Shown: positions 11,770-23,977, numbered from the stretch's first letter. The stretch: 64,000 bases of DNA from Portulaca oleracea (GCA_029582165.1 CM055886.1:28633169-28697168), one strand, 5' to 3'. Notes: generated by a model not told the origin, from the sequence alone. Made by a program: numbers and translations.

Positions 11770-12195
11770 ATGAAGGATTTCGCGACCAAATTGGTGGCTA
11801 CCCTACTCCTTTGGAACACGATTTTATCGACACCCTGTCAAAGCATTGGTACCCCGTGCCCCACACCGCCTCCAGAGCCCAAATGTCCGCCACCACCACC
11901 ACCAAAGCCCGCGTGCCCACCACCACCACCGACCCCAGAACCCAAGTGTCCGAGGGATGTCGTTACATTAGGGGCGTGCGCCAGCTGGCTAGGTCTGGTC
12001 TCCGAGGCGCTAGGGACTAAGCCCAGCCCAGAATGCTGCACCCTGCTGCAGGGTATCTCTGATTTGGAAGCTGCAATGTGTCTATGCACTGCATTCAAGG
12101 TGGATGTCCCCGGTCTTCGTCTAGAGCTTCCCGTTGCCATCAGTATGGTGCTGAGTGGCTGCCAAAAGAAGGTGCCAAAGGAGTTCAAGTGTTAG
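11770..12195 (+). CDS. Hybrid proline-rich protein with eight-cysteine motif (HyPRP / LTP-like)
   Basis: A single-exon gene of 141 aa. Residues 1-25 look like a secretory signal peptide (basic start, then a Leu-rich core). Residues 26-58 are a short proline-rich segment with Cys-Pro-Pro blocks, and residues 60-141 form the eight-cysteine motif: C60, C70, C89-C90, C104-x-C106, C131 and C141, matching the C-C-CC-CXC-C-C pattern of plant HyPRP and seed-hydrophobic / lipid-transfer-like proteins. Family members are secreted to the cell wall or plasma-membrane face and are linked to development and stress; the ligand of this one is unknown. The start at 11770 fits the signal peptide and the TATA position. 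The frame is intact with no sign of decay. The 3' LTR of the copia element ends only 639 bp upstream, so the distal promoter is retrotransposon sequence. Confidence 0.93.
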   Translation: MKDFATKLVATLLLWNTILSTPCQSIGTPCPTPPPEPKCPPPPPPKPACPPPPPTPEPKCPRDVVTLGACASWLGLVSEALGTKPSPECCTLLQGISDLEAAMCLCTAFKVDVPGLRLELPVAISMVLSGCQKKVPKEFKC

Positions 12196-12715
12196 ACTAA
12201 TTAGAGAGTTTTTAACTAGAAGAAATCTATCAAGTCTCCTTAATTAGTGTATGATTATCAGTAATTGTGTGTTTTTCTTTCAGCTCTGCTTGGTTTGAGT
12301 AATGTAACTGTTCTGTGATGAATAAGCTCTGTTGTTGAATTGTGTCAAGCAGGAACAAATAGTAATACTAGAAGTAATTAATTTCAGTATCTCACCACCT
12401 GATGAGAAACAAACAAGATAGGAATAGGATTGATCTCAACAATTGACATGCTCAAAGTTTCTTAATAATTTCAGCCCATGTCTACAAACATGACATATGA
12501 TCACTAGAAATTAGAAGATTAAGAATGACTCAAGATTTTTTTTTTCCAAATCAAAATAAAAGATTAGATTTGTCTTAAATTTATGCCCAACTGAATGCTA
12601 ATGAGTGAAAATTGTCTTAAACTTAGCTTATTTTGCCTCATGCTCATAGCTCCTAGTAACTTATACACTAGAAATGACAAGCCTTTGGCATCTAATACTA
12701 ACAGAACATTAGAAC
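12196..12715. other. 3' flank of the proline-rich gene, nothing else seen
   Basis: Probable 3' UTR for the first 100-200 bases (AATAAG at about 12321 could be a poly(A) signal), then AT-rich DNA without recognisable genes or repeat ends. Confidence 0.5.
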
Positions 12716-13110
12716 ACTAATAATGTGAGATGTTGAAGTGTCCCACATTGGGTGATTAGACTAATAATCTCACCTTAATATACTTCCATAAAGGAAGGAT
12801 GCTTGCCGAGCTCAGTAACTTGAGCTTGTTACCCAAGTGGGGGCATTAAGGTGGTGGAACATGGGCTCAGTCAACTGGGTTGGGCCTGTGATGGTTAGAT
12901 GCTGGCTTGCCCTCTCCAAGTTGGGAGCTGGCCCAAGTAGTCCAGGCGAAGGCTTGGGCTGGTTGGGACCTAAAGTGGCAGGGAATGCGTGAGGCTGGTT
13001 TCACAGAGCAACGAACACTGCCCGCTCTTGTCAGTGGAAGGATAACAAGTCAGGTGCCTTCTGGGTTCAAATGAGCCTTGTTGGCTGAGTTCCTACTTGA
13101 ACCACCATCT
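12716..13110. repeat. Unclassified dispersed repeat (possible LTR or SINE fragment)
   Basis: The composition shifts sharply from the AT-rich flanks to mixed, G-rich sequence starting TGTTGAAGTGTCCCACATTGG and ending near TTGGCTGAGTTCC. The start resembles the first bases of plant LTRs or TRIMs, but I see no matching end, TSD or primer site. Confidence 0.3.
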
Positions 13111-13833
13111 TTATCATTTTTATGTTAAAAAGTTAAAACAATTTTTAGCGGTATTTTGGAAGCTAAGCCCCTACACAAGGATGATACAGAACAAAACCGA
13201 GAAATAGTCTTTGTTTTCTCTACCTTTTTCGATCTATTAAATATATTTTTCATCTTTTCATAATATTTGTCACTTCAACTTTTTAAAGGGTCTTCAATAT
13301 ACTACATTAATTATAAATTCTAAATATAATATGTTACTAATTATTACAACATTACACTTTTACGAAAATACTTTTTATATTGGAATTTTACATTCTTCAA
13401 CACACAAGTTTGATCACAAAATTAAACATAATATTTTCATTATTTTGTCAAAAACTACGACATTATATTTTTATAAATAAAAGCACTTTTTACTAAATAT
13501 ATCTAATACTTTCAAATAATGATTTATAGGTACCTTCTATTTTATAGAAACTATTTTTTACGAAAAATATTTTTTAGAAATGATTTTTAAGTACCTTCTA
13601 TTTTTCATTTTTATTTTAAATAGATACTGCAAAACATAGGGTACCTTTCAGTAATTTATTCTAATACTTTCATAAAATACATGTCATGTTTGTCAAATAC
13701 ATGGGTAAAAAACAGTTGGGTAAAAGTTAAAATTTGATAACTTTTAGTAATTTTTGTTAAATTTTAACTTTTGACAAATTTACGCTAATATATCAAATTT
13801 ACGCTAATGTATCAAAAATATTTTTTTTTTGGA
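13111..13833. other. AT-rich intergenic DNA
   Basis: Only short direct similarities (TTTACGCTAATRTATCAAA twice near 13780-13820). No gene or element end seen. Confidence 0.5.
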
Positions 13834-14382
13834 AAATTGGAATCTAATAAACCAAACTTTATGTCCATTTTGATCTAACAAACCAAACTTAACTTTTTGT
13901 AATTGGCAAACTGTACTTAACATAATATTTTTCTTAGTGAACCTCCACCAATTTCCGGTTACCGGAAAAATGAAATGGAAGTTTTTTTGCTGATGCGGAG
14001 TGTTTTATATGCAAAAATAAAAGGAAAATGAGGATGACTTCCTCTTCCTTTTCTCCTTGTCAAGCTTGGTTCTGAGCCTCACATTTTCTTCATCCAAACG
14101 CTCAAAGTTTTGACTCCCATCCCTCATTCTCTGTAATTCATTTCTCATTCTTGTCACTTCAGACAATAGTTGCTCGAAACTTTCTTCCAACACATTGTTC
14201 ATTTCAATTAGATTCATTTCAATCAGCAAAAAAACCTCCTTGTCATTTTTCCGGTAACCGGAAATTGGTGGAGCTTCACTAAGAAAAATATTATGTTAAG
14301 TACAGCTTGCCATTAACAAAAAGTTAAGTTTGGTTTGTTAGATCAAAGTGGACTTAAAGTTTGGTTTATTTGATTCCAATTT
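13834..14382. mobile_element. Pack-MULE-like element with 140-bp terminal inverted repeats
   Basis: The two arms, 13834-13973 and 14243-14382, are inverted copies of each other with few mismatches, running from AAATTGG to CCGGTTACCGG. Long TIRs are typical of Mutator-like MITEs. No 9-bp TSD could be recognised. The 269-bp core between the arms holds a minus-strand frame (14229-14005, 74 aa) whose middle is a charged heptad-like stretch (SEVTRMRNELQRM), reminiscent of a coiled-coil segment of a host protein and suggesting gene-fragment capture. The outermost bases match the element at 28262-28760. Confidence 0.75.
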
Positions 14383-14476
14383 GTTTAAACTTTAGTAATT
14401 TTTGGTAATTTTTGGTAAATTTAGGCAAAAGCTAATAAATTTTAGTAAATTGGAGTTACCCATGAATTTGATAGGC

Positions 14477-14622
14477 CAGTGGTGGATTTAGGTCTTCTGA
14501 TTAGGGATGTCCACTACATTATTATATTCATTAGATACACATAAAATCCATAAATTTTATCCCAAAATTGTTTCTTTTACCGAAGGCCATGGCCACCTTG
14601 GTTACCCAAGGATCCACCACTC
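14477..14622. mobile_element. Short hAT-like MITE
   Basis: CAGTGGTGGATTTAGG at the left is matched in inverted form by CCAAGGATCCACCACT at the right, about 146 bp in all. These ends are common in plant hAT MITEs. No clean TSD is seen. Confidence 0.5.
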
Positions 14623-15382
14623 ATGTTGACAATTCCGAACCTGCCAATTTCTGAGCTTTCTGTAGACTATAATCTGATAAACCTTCAATTAACTTTCATT
14701 AGTGTTTGTTCTAACAATTCAAAGTCCTTTTCAGTAAAATATCCCTTCATACGAATAATATTGCAGATATTTCTTTAACAATTCGTAATACAAATAATAT
14801 TATATTAATTGTTTAAGGACCCCATCTTTAAAACACAGGACGCATAACCATTTGATCATTACATTGATCAAATTTCAGCTCCATAGTTTCATGATCATCG
14901 GTAGCATCTTGATTCTGTAATGCAAAATTAAACTTTGAAAAATAAAAATATCCATAAAAAATTAATGGGAGAAAAATCAAACTTGGAAAAAGGAATCCAT
15001 AAAAAAAATAATGGGGAGTACGATGACAGTAAACAAAGAGGAACCCAGGCAATTTAGTTCCATGAAAAACAAGTACACAAGTACAAAAACAGCATAATCA
15101 GATCATTTCACCCAACCTACACTGCAGGTTCATTTGCAGGGAACCAGTATCATATCCTACCTGTTGATTTTTTAGTTGACACAATAAATTATAATCTAAC
15201 TCCCAATTTCAACTCTGAAAAACAAAAGGGGAGGGGCGAAAACAATTACATCATCCACAGTTAAAGCTACAGATTTTCTTTACGGTTTGCGACTATTGTA
15301 AACATCCTGGAAGAATGCATTGAAGACCCTGCATGTACATATCAGCATCCAGGAAACAACGAGTTATATTGTTGTCGGGCCC
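14623..15382. other. Intergenic DNA and probable VAP27 3' UTR
   Basis: AT-rich sequence without genes. About 15220-15382 is likely the 3' UTR of the minus-strand VAP27 gene, since it directly follows its stop codon (15383). Confidence 0.45.
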
Positions 15383-16714
15383 TCATGTTCTCTTCAGGAT
15401 GTAGCCGATTAGAACTCCCAGGATACCGATCAGCACCACGAACAATGGCGACACCCCGCTTGATCGCTTTTTGGTGATTTCTCTCTTCAAAGCGTCCTGT
15501 TTGTATTATCACAAAACTGCATCAGAGCATAGTAACAAGGGAGAAACACGGTCTCGCACCACAAACACAGTAACAAGGAATCAATGCAGGGCGGCCAAGT
15601 TTATAGCGACACTAGTTCAACTTCATTGTAACAGTGTAGAAAACCAGCATAATTCAAGAACATGGCATATAATTCTGCTTAAGCCAGTATAAGTATATCG
15701 ATCAGGGAGCCAGTAATGTTTCATAATGAACATGGCATATAATTCTCCTATTGCAAGTCGGAAGCTACTGATCATTTATCTATCTATCCTTCAACAGATT
15801 GACTATGAAGAATAGACATTCTTAGGAGACTGAATATACACAACAGGAAGATACGACCAAACCAGACCATTTTATTGTATTCTCCAAAGGGATACCAAAT
15901 ACCAGTTAGCTTTCTGAATGCCCATATTTCAGCAACCAATCAGTCACCAAAATGTGTAAATTATTAGGTGCACCCGAGCATGTGCTCCAAATACTACAAT
16001 TATTCACCCACATATATTAGGTTGTTCACTCTTATTATAATGATTGTTCACTCGCAAATATATGGAGCACATGCTCCGGGTGCATGTAATATATATTGAC
16101 CAAAAAGGAAGAAAGCTCCAACCAGTGGATTTGAGAAAAACACTAGATTTAACAAGCCCAAGGCACAAAGGGTCCTAGAGGCCGGGCTCCAAAGCGAATG
16201 CACATGTCCGCATGAGGCGCGCAACAAAAAGAACCTTTCTTAAAAACTATTTCCCCGAACACTGTTAAGGTCCAAAAGGTGTGCGCCTTAGTGTGGGCCC
16301 TTTGCATGAGCTGCGCTTAACCCTCTCTGAGGCACAAAGGTCTGCGCCTTGGCGCACCCCTTTTTAAACTTAGGAAACACCCATCAAAGAGATGGCAAAG
16401 GCCCTGGTTGGTAAACAACTGTTTGTTATTAGTTGTTTGAATTAGCTATTTGGATTGGTTGTTTGTGAAAAAAAAAGTGTTTGGTAAGATCAATTGTTTC
16501 TAAAAAAAGGTATTTGGTGAAATTCCATTAATACCATTTGTCAATAGGCCACTTATTTCCTAATAGGCCATTCAATACTCCGATTGCCAAACATCTGGAT
16601 ATTACTCAGATAAGGCAAGCAGAATGAAACTGTAAGAGCATCCTTCAATGTTTAACGTGATAAAGATCTTGCGCGCGCGCGCACACACACACAGATATGC
16701 TTTCTGCCTATATA

Positions 16715-16783
<69 letters not shown>

Positions 16784-19700
16784 CAACACAATGCCATATA
16801 GTGGAAATAACTCAAAAAGCAATGCTCTCAGGTGTAAGTTAATACTGACACATCTTTTTTAGTTTTCTTATCTCCAGCAGAAGCACTATATGTCACGTGC
16901 TCAAGTTGTAGATGTGCTCTTCAGAAGCATTTGAGTATAAGCGTTTTCTTAGTATCGACTGACACAAAACAGACCACGGAGCTCATCTAGATAGTAAAAC
17001 AAATGAACCTTGGCCTTCTTCACGTATGATTATTTCATTAAGCCAATTGATAGATACGATGATCTCAATTAGGAAGACAAGTAAATAAACAACTAAAAGA
17101 GGGAAGATCTCCGGCTCCGAATCTTCCCTCTGCAATGCCTCACCAGGGCCACAACATCAAAATTTCAGCTGACCATATATTCTCCCTTTGCAATGTCTCA
17201 CTGTACAGGATTACTACTACAACTCCTCCCAATGTGGGTCTCGCTTTCATGGGGCCAGGGGAGATCTAAATGTGAGAAGCCTTACCTCGACAAACATTAC
17301 TGTTTGTGGAGAGACAGCTTCCATGAGTCATTCTACAGGACTCAAAAACTTAAAAACAAAGTCCCATGGATGAAGATGAACAAGTAGAAAATGGCACAAA
17401 ATGGAAACATACTTCTCCCAAAAATGAGCAACATACAAGCATAATGATTCTGTATCATACCAGGCATCGCAAGGGGGGAAGAGTTGCTCAAGTTTACATG
17501 AGAAGTTTACATGACACATCAAACAAAATCAAGAGGAACACATCATACCAACTCTTGGCGAAGAATCTGAGTTTGTTTAAGTGCAGCAGCTTTCTCATCA
17601 GCCAACTTGTAAATCAAAGGACCCACCTGAAATTTTCTCCAAGAAGTTTAGACCTCTGACAATTTAAAAGCAATAGGCAGCATAATCGCAATTTGTTCAA
17701 ATGACAAAGCTAACAAGGGGGCTCTCCTTGCTGCAGCATTAGTACTTAGTATAATGAGAAACAAAAATAAGTAATACATCCAGATAACATTGACCTGAAA
17801 TATTTCACCAACATAAGAAATAAGCATGAATTATTGATAATAGAAATCAACATGATAAACGTGAGGTTTACTTCATAGTCCCCAAAATAACAAATTAATG
17901 AGCTACGGAAACCAGCATAACAAGAGGGACTTGCTTGAGTTTGTATCAGAGATTTACTTCAAAATGAGAGTATCTTCATGTCATAGGACAACAAAAACCA
18001 CTCCATTTGATTTGTTGTGTGCGGTTTAGGGCCTGTTTCATGTTCCCCTGACTGGATATGCCCAGGTATAGGTTGTAATGGATTCTATTGAGCGCAATGA
18101 CAGGCTAGCCTTAACTAGAAGCAAAGGAGAAGCCATTCAAAGGATGCACAATGTTTCAAAAGAGCAGAAAAGGTGGGGGGGGGGGGGGGAAGTAGGAGCA
18201 AGTACGAATACTAGTAGTAACAGGTGACCCATTGACCCATTTCAATTTATTCCACCACCTGATGACAAACAAACTAGATAGGATTGGTCTCAAGCTTTGA
18301 AATGTTAAAAGTTTCTTATCAACTTGCCCCATGTCTACAAACATGAAATTTGAAGCACTGAGTTAAGTCAACTGGAAGCATTTATCATCCTTTCACAACT
18401 AACAAAAACAAGATTCGTCTGACACTGCCTTCACCAAACACACATCAAAGGAACCCTAAAACTTTGCACAGATGCTACAGTTAACCTGCAACTTGAACCA
18501 CGGAAACACCAACGTGCTTTCTTTTTAAAAAAAAGTTCCCACTTTGTAGCCCCACAAGGAAAGTAATAGGAAACAAATGTATTGTATTAAAGGAGTGAGC
18601 AGCAGAGAGAGAAATACCTCAGTGTTCCTGTCATTCGACTCCTCCAAAGATCTTGTTACCTGTGAATTCCAGCAACAAAATTAAAATAAATGCAGCAGGT
18701 GCAGCCACTGGAGCAACCGAATATCGATCCATCGAATCCTAGCTAAGAAACACTTACAGCTGATGCTAATGAGGAATTTTGGTTTCCAATCTCATGAGGT
18801 GGAGTTCCTTCCTCAGACTCTTCAGGGACAGGCGAGGGAGGATTGGCAGGAATATAAACGACTCTCAGTTTGAACTCGTCCACAACCTTCCCTTCTTCCT
18901 TATTAAACTGAATAACATAATAGACCGGTTAAAATTAGTCTGACAAAAGTCAAGAATCCAAACATAAGCAATATACACAAGAAGCTTGCAGAGGGGGGTG
19001 CTCACCGTTTCAGGAGATAAGTCCTTCAGAGTAGTGCCGTCAGCAACAACAACACTTTGAACTAGAAACTTGTCCTTGCACTGCATATCGAGAGGGGCTT
19101 CTTTCTGAGCTTGCATGGTGACTACATAGTGGAATTCCAAATCATGAGCATCAATTTTGTGAAAATTAGTTGCCAAGAACCAGAAAAGCAACCCACTCAG
19201 TTAAGCAAACACAGAGGCAATGATAACAACGACCCCCATTTGACCCTTAAAGATTGATATACTCATAATGTAGCATCATTTCCAAAATAGCATCACATAA
19301 CCTATCCCTGATTTTCAGCAAATAAATTCATGCAGCGCAGTACAGTAGTTTTGTCATATCCTTAATCGGTTGGCAAAATTTTGTCCGACCCGAATACCCG
19401 AATTGTCCGACCCGGAAAAAACCGGGTCTGGACAAATTTTTCGTCCGAAGTTTGGTACTGACCGAATATTCGGACATAAAATTTCTCTTTTTCTATTGTC
19501 CGAACCCGATTTCGACCCGAATTTAGCTTCGTCCAAATTGTCCGACCCAAAATAAAACCGGGTCCGGAAATGAATTTCTCGTCCGCATTTTGAAAGTGTC
19601 CGAATTTGTCCGATCCAAATTTATCCGGACCCAAATTTTTGCTAGAGCTACATAATCTAGATAGCTGAAAAATAGTTCATTTTGTCAGTTTAGATGTTGA

Positions 19701-20500
19701 CTAAAGCAAAATGCCTCTCTAAACCCCCTTGACTTCTTTTCCATAAAGTAGAAGGTAGTGAATGATTTAAGCTATCTAGGTTTTTCAAATTCAAGGGTAA
19801 GATTGCTACACCATACCCCCACATCTTGTTGACAGCGGGACGTTTAGGGTATTAGAATTTTAGTACAATACAGCTTAGAACTGAGTCAACCGCGACAAAA
19901 ATGAGACAGATTGCTTTAAGATCAGTGAATCACAACAACTATCATCTTAAATATACAGCTTTAGGCCAAATCAAAACCAACCATGTTCAAGAATTTGACT
20001 ATCAAAAGAATGATTTTACAAGTATACGAGTAAATCATATAGAATATTACCAGTAACATCGCATGTTGCTCCAGGAAGCACAACGCCAGTGTTTGGGCGC
20101 ACGCAATACTTCTTGGGGTTGGTTGTTTTGACCTTTTTTCATCCACCATTATTCACCAAATCAGTAGAAGGTTCATAAAAACCAGCGAAATTAATTAACA
20201 AAACAGCCCAAAACCCACCTTAAATGCGACGTAATGTTCAGTCTTGTTAGTCAATCGCATAGAACAAGAACTCTGCTTCCTCAATTCAACTTCATAAACC
20301 CAAAAACCAACACAAACCCACAACAATAATCAGTACCCATGTTAGAAAACACATAAAAGCCACAAATCAACGTTCAAATTAAGCAAATAGCAGAAATCTT
20401 CTTTGAATTTCGTGAATTAGGGTTTCAAAAGAGGGAAAAGGCACTTACATGGGAATTTGAGCTCTGTGGGCTGAATGTTAAGAAGATCTCCAGTACTCAT
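15383..20500 (-). CDS. VAP27-type vesicle-associated protein (VAMP-associated, MSP domain), 8 exons
   Basis: Coding exons on the minus strand: 20449-20500, 20219-20289, 20051-20132, 19006-19121, 18758-18907, 18618-18659, 17549-17626 and 15383-15496; all introns are GT-AG and the phases join without a break to 234 aa. Residues of about 5-122 are the Major Sperm Protein domain, with the conserved runs TNKTEHYVAFK, TNPKKYCVRPNTG and QCKDKFLVQS. Residues of about 172-208 form a charged coiled-coil-like stretch, and 213-231 a C-terminal membrane anchor (LFVVLIGILGVLIGYIL) ending KRT. VAP27 proteins are tail-anchored in the ER, bind FFAT-type motifs and tether ER to plasma membrane and cytoskeleton. 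Length (234 aa) and exon pattern are normal for the family. Introns carry several MITEs and a TA microsatellite, but no coding damage is visible. ATG 20500 begins the family-typical MSTGDLL start. Confidence 0.96.
15961..16091. mobile_element. Small foldback MITE in VAP27 intron 7
   Basis: GGTGCACCCGAGCATGTGCT (from 15967) recurs inverted at 16063-16085 with two mismatches, about 130 bp across. The superfamily is not determined. Confidence 0.6.
16141..16380. repeat. GC-rich dispersed repeat in VAP27 intron 7
   Basis: An island of GCGCCTTGG / AGGCGCGCAAC-type words, repeated in both orientations, sits in an AT-rich intron. Sequences of this style recur in plant genomes; I cannot assign a class. 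Confidence 0.35.
16400..16605. mobile_element. Possible hAT MITE in VAP27 intron 7
   Basis: The left edge GGCCCTGGTTGGTAAAC and right edge GATTGCCAAACATC are loosely inverted and the interior is built from TTGTTTG / TATTTGG words. No TSD confirmed. Confidence 0.35.
16709..16782. repeat. (TA)n microsatellite in VAP27 intron 7
   Basis: About 74 bp of alternating TA with one CA interruption, preceded by short GC and AC runs (16670-16692). Likely polymorphic in length. Confidence 0.95.
19350..19640. repeat. Degenerate TTGTCCGACCCGAA repeat in VAP27 intron 3
   Basis: Repeated variants of TCCGACCCGAA in both orientations make overlapping open frames on both strands. A clear hairpin GACCCGG-AAAAAA-CCGGGTC lies near 19409-19428. 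Probably a MITE or LTR fragment; class unknown. Confidence 0.45.
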
Positions 20501-20553
20501 GACTTCAATTTCTGGAAAACTACAAAAACAGAACAAAAACTAACACTTATGAA

Positions 20554-20566
20554 TCGTATATATAAA
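20554..20566 (-). promoter_or_regulatory. Probable TATA box of VAP27
   Basis: On the minus strand the sequence reads ATTTATATATACG about 55-65 bp before the ATG (20500), leaving room for a leader of about 30 nt. No other strong TATA lies closer. Confidence 0.5.
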
Positions 20567-21009
20567 TTTGGGGAGAAAACTAGAAAGTGGGAAATGGGAA
20601 ATCAAATTGAGAGTTGGGAATGAACTTGGTATTTGTCAATTTAACAGTCTCTTTCTTTGCTGTTGTCACGTTCACGTTTGTGGGAGGCTTCTTTAGGGCT
20701 TTTTCAAAAGTTGACGGGTTTATGTATTCTGTGCTGAGTGTGCTCAGACTTCGTGCCTTAAGTTTTTCTTTAGTTTTATTTTTTTGATTTAAGTAACAAC
20801 GTAAAAGGCCAAAACGAAAATATTATTCATTATAACTTTCCCAATGTCATAGTTGACTAATTTTATTTTGCGAAAGAAGACAAGGTGGAGATTTTCATAA
20901 CAGATGAAGTGTTTCAAGCCTTGAAATGGTATTACTCTTGAATTTTCATAACAATTTCAACTCAAAATTTTCATTGTTGTTTCTGCGATTGAAGAATAGT
21001 CATTGCTAC

Positions 21010-21278
21010 TAAGGCCCTGTTTTTTTATATGGCTGGCTAGTTGCAGTGTCACGACACACTGCACTTTGCCAAAACTCACCACAACATACCAATCAACCAC
21101 AATTTACCACAACCCACCACAATCAACTTTTTCACATTACCAATACAATTTACATTTATAAAAAACAAAACTCACAACGACTCACCAATAATCCACCACA
21201 ATTCCACCATACCCGCCACAATTCCACCATACTACACTGCGTCATACCGCAGATATCCGTATAAAAGAATAGGGCCTA
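21010..21278. mobile_element. MITE with TAAGGCCCTGTT-type ends
   Basis: TAAGGCCCTGTTTTTTTATA at the left is matched inverted by TATAAAAGAATAGGGCC at the right. The interior is rich in CCACAA words. Such ends are common in plant MITEs; the TSD is uncertain. Confidence 0.6.
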
Positions 21279-21900
21279 AATTTAACGAACCCTTTATGGT
21301 ATACATTAATCTCCCCCTTTATCTTCTTCTATCCATCTATATGCATGGCCACCATGCCTTGTGCATCATTTGTTTGTCCTGAGCTCATAGTCATTGCTAG
21401 AGATCTCTGGTTTGAAGGGTGTGATTATCATTTCCATTTTCCTCCACTCTCAATGCTTCTCAAACTTTTTCTATTTTCATGGGGTATCCCCCTTCCCCAT
21501 GCTTGTTTTTCTAGTACAACTCTTAAGTTGAATGAGAATTCTAGAGACCCATGAAGACCTTAAATCTAATGGATTTCTTCCAGCTCTTCAAATTATTTAT
21601 CTTCAACAGAATCCCCAGATGGTTAGCTAGAGCCTTGATGTTTTGCTCGTTTCTCTACTTAAAAGATGGATTGTAAACCCTAACCCCAAAAGGGGAAAAA
21701 GATCAGCATGGTGACCTTTCCTTGTGTTTGGATTCTTGTTAATTTTAGTTCTCGTTTAGTTTAATCTTCGTTAAGTTGCTCTAAAACTCAACTTTGTGAA
21801 ATCTTTGCTTAGATCGAACTCTTTAACATAAAATGAACTGAATTTGACCTTAGCTCCCTGTGGATACGATACTTACACCCGGTTGTGCTACAGCTAAAAA
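21279..21900 (+). repeat. LTR-end-like fragment upstream of the gypsy integrase remnant
   Basis: The tail contains GCTCCCTGTGGATACGATAC (about 21856), a phrase common near the 3' end of plant Ty3/gypsy LTRs, and then switches directly to integrase coding. The PBS, gag and RT expected between LTR and integrase are missing, so a deletion probably joined these parts. Confidence 0.45.
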
Positions 21901-21910
21901 CATCATCCCA

Positions 21911-22787
21911 CTAGCACCTTGGGAGGATGGGAGCATGGAATTTATTGTAGCCTTGCCAAAGACTTCCCGGGGCAAAGATGTCATTTTGGTTGTGATGGAT
22001 TGGTTCTCCAAGATGGCCCACTTCATTCAGTGCACCAAATCCGACGATGTCGATCATGTTGCTCATCTCTATTTCCGGGAGGTTGTGCGTCTTCATGACA
22101 TCCCCAAAGCATTGTCCCGGATCAGGATTCGAAGTTTATGGGACATTTTTGGCGGGTTTTGTGGAACCTTATGGGCACGAAGCTACTCTTTAGCACCACT
22201 TACCACCCCCAAACTGCTCACCAAATCGAGGTGATCATTAGGATGGTGGGAACTTTGTTGAGGAGCGTCATCAAATTAAATCTAATGTGCGAGAGTGGGA
22301 CTTGAGGCTCCCCTTGGTCGAGTTTGCTTATAATAAGGCTCCATCCCATGCTACCGGGGTCTCTCCCTTTGAAGCCTTGTATGGGGTGAACCCTCTTGCT
22401 CCCATCGACCTCGTTCCCTTCCCCATTGAGGCACATGTGAGTGTTGAAGCGGAGGTCAAGGCAAGCGAGATGAAAAAGCTCCATCGAATGACGAGGGCGC
22501 GTATCAAGAAGATAAACGAGCTTTACAAGGCTCGTTTCAACAAAAACTGCAAGGCTTACTCCTTCAATCCCGGGGATCTAGTGTGCCTCCACCTCCGGAA
22601 AGAACAGTTCCCTTCCAAGAGGAGAAACAAGCTAATGCCGAGGAGCGAGGGTCCCTTCAAAGTCGTGGCTAAGATCAATCAGAATGCCTACAAACTTGAA
22701 TTATCGGATGATATGGGCGACATCTCCTCTACCTTCAATGTAGGAGACTTACACCTTACTTGGGGGGAGAGGATGATGCGGACTTGA
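21911..22787 (+). pseudogene. Ty3/gypsy integrase remnant
   Basis: Two blocks in different frames. The first (about 21911-22120) matches the integrase core start (PWEDGSMEF, VVMDWFSKMAHF, FREVVRLH). It then shifts frame near 22120 and loses the second catalytic Asp region. The second (22287-22787) covers the core end (LPLVEFAYNKA, SPFEALYG) and the C-terminal GPF-type domain (GDLVCLHLRKE, GPFKVV, FNVGDL). RT and protease are absent. The gene cannot encode an active integrase. Confidence 0.88.
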
Positions 22788-23543
22788 GGGAAAGCCCTTC
22801 TCAAGAAGGGGAGGATGATCAGGTCCCCTCCCGAGCTCTCTTCAACACCTCAACCTTGATGTGAGTTTCCTGGTCATATTGGAAGAGCATTTGGTGAAGT
22901 CATGGACGATCGATCTCTACGTCATCCCCAAGTTCTTCCATGCGTTCAATGAGGGTCCTTCCCGAACCTCTGTGGTGTCTCGGGTCATCCCCAAGCCCAC
23001 TTGAAGGCCTCGGGTCGGGTCGACATCAGCACTAATAATCCCCGGCTCGAGCTCGGATCCATTTTTAGCTAAAGGGCTCGGTATTTGGCATGGAAGAAGT
23101 CATGAGAGAACAAGACCAAGCCAAGAGGAGCAAGTTGAAGAATATCATGTTTTTGGGCAAAATTGGGCAATAAGAAAAGACATATCTTCACTCTTTTAAT
23201 TATAACTCCTTCAATACAACTTCGATGACCACGAAACTCGGCGAGGTTATGTTACAGACCAAGAGCTCTCCTTTGATATATTATATGACCAAATCGGAGT
23301 TAAAACGAAAAGTTATGCGCATTAGAAATTAGCAGACGATGGGGCGCAGCCATCGCCAGGGTGGCGTCAGCCACGCCTCACCCTGTTCCCCCGTCCCAAC
23401 TCTCTGGGTCGCCTAACCCTGACGCGTGTTTTTTTCTCAGTTTTTCGATTGTTGTCTTTCTCCCCTCTCCCTTTATATTGTATTGGCTTTCTTTGTAAGA
23501 CACTTAGACATTTTGAATGAAAAACCTTGGGCATTTGCAAACC

Positions 23544-23600
<57 letters not shown>

Positions 23601-23977
23601 ATCCTTGAATGTTCTTGGTGGTGGGTTGGAGTGCCCCTTTTAGAGCTTGTAGTGTGGACTTCCTTCTTCAAGCTTGGTGAGGGTTTCAATAGAGTTTCAA
23701 TGAGTGTTGGTGGCCAAGCCTTTATGCATCTTTTGAATTCTAAGTTCAATCTTGGTGAGTATTCTTTATAGATTATCCATATCTTGTCAACCTTTTGTTG
23801 ATTTGGTGTATTTAAGATCTAGATCTACTCCATTGTTAGGGTTTGGGTTGTGTTGTGAGTTCTACTTGTAGCCATGGATGATGTTTGTGCTTGTAGTGCT
23901 TGGGGTTGATTTTTCTAACATTTGTTGAGTTACCAATCTTTCATGGATCGGTATGGATGAGATTCATGTAGCTTGAA
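22788..23977 (+). repeat. 3' part of the gypsy remnant, LTR-like, with a (CT)n tract
   Basis: Non-coding sequence following the integrase end. It includes GC-rich palindromes at about 23335-23385 (GTGGC-GTCA-GCCAC within CAGGGTG...CACCCTG) and a (CT)n microsatellite at about 23550-23597. The (CT)n tract makes long Ser-Leu or Arg-Glu frames that are artefacts. No LTR boundary was found. Confidence 0.45.

Noticed and set aside
16648..16842. ORF with an IYIY repeat
   Set aside because: It is the TA microsatellite in VAP27 intron 7.
19354..19634. Overlapping frames on both strands rich in SGSD/GRT-type words
   Set aside because: Translations of the CCGACCCGAA repeat within a VAP27 intron.
23426..23771. 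Ser-Leu and Arg-Glu repeat proteins
   Set aside because: Produced by the (CT)n microsatellite.
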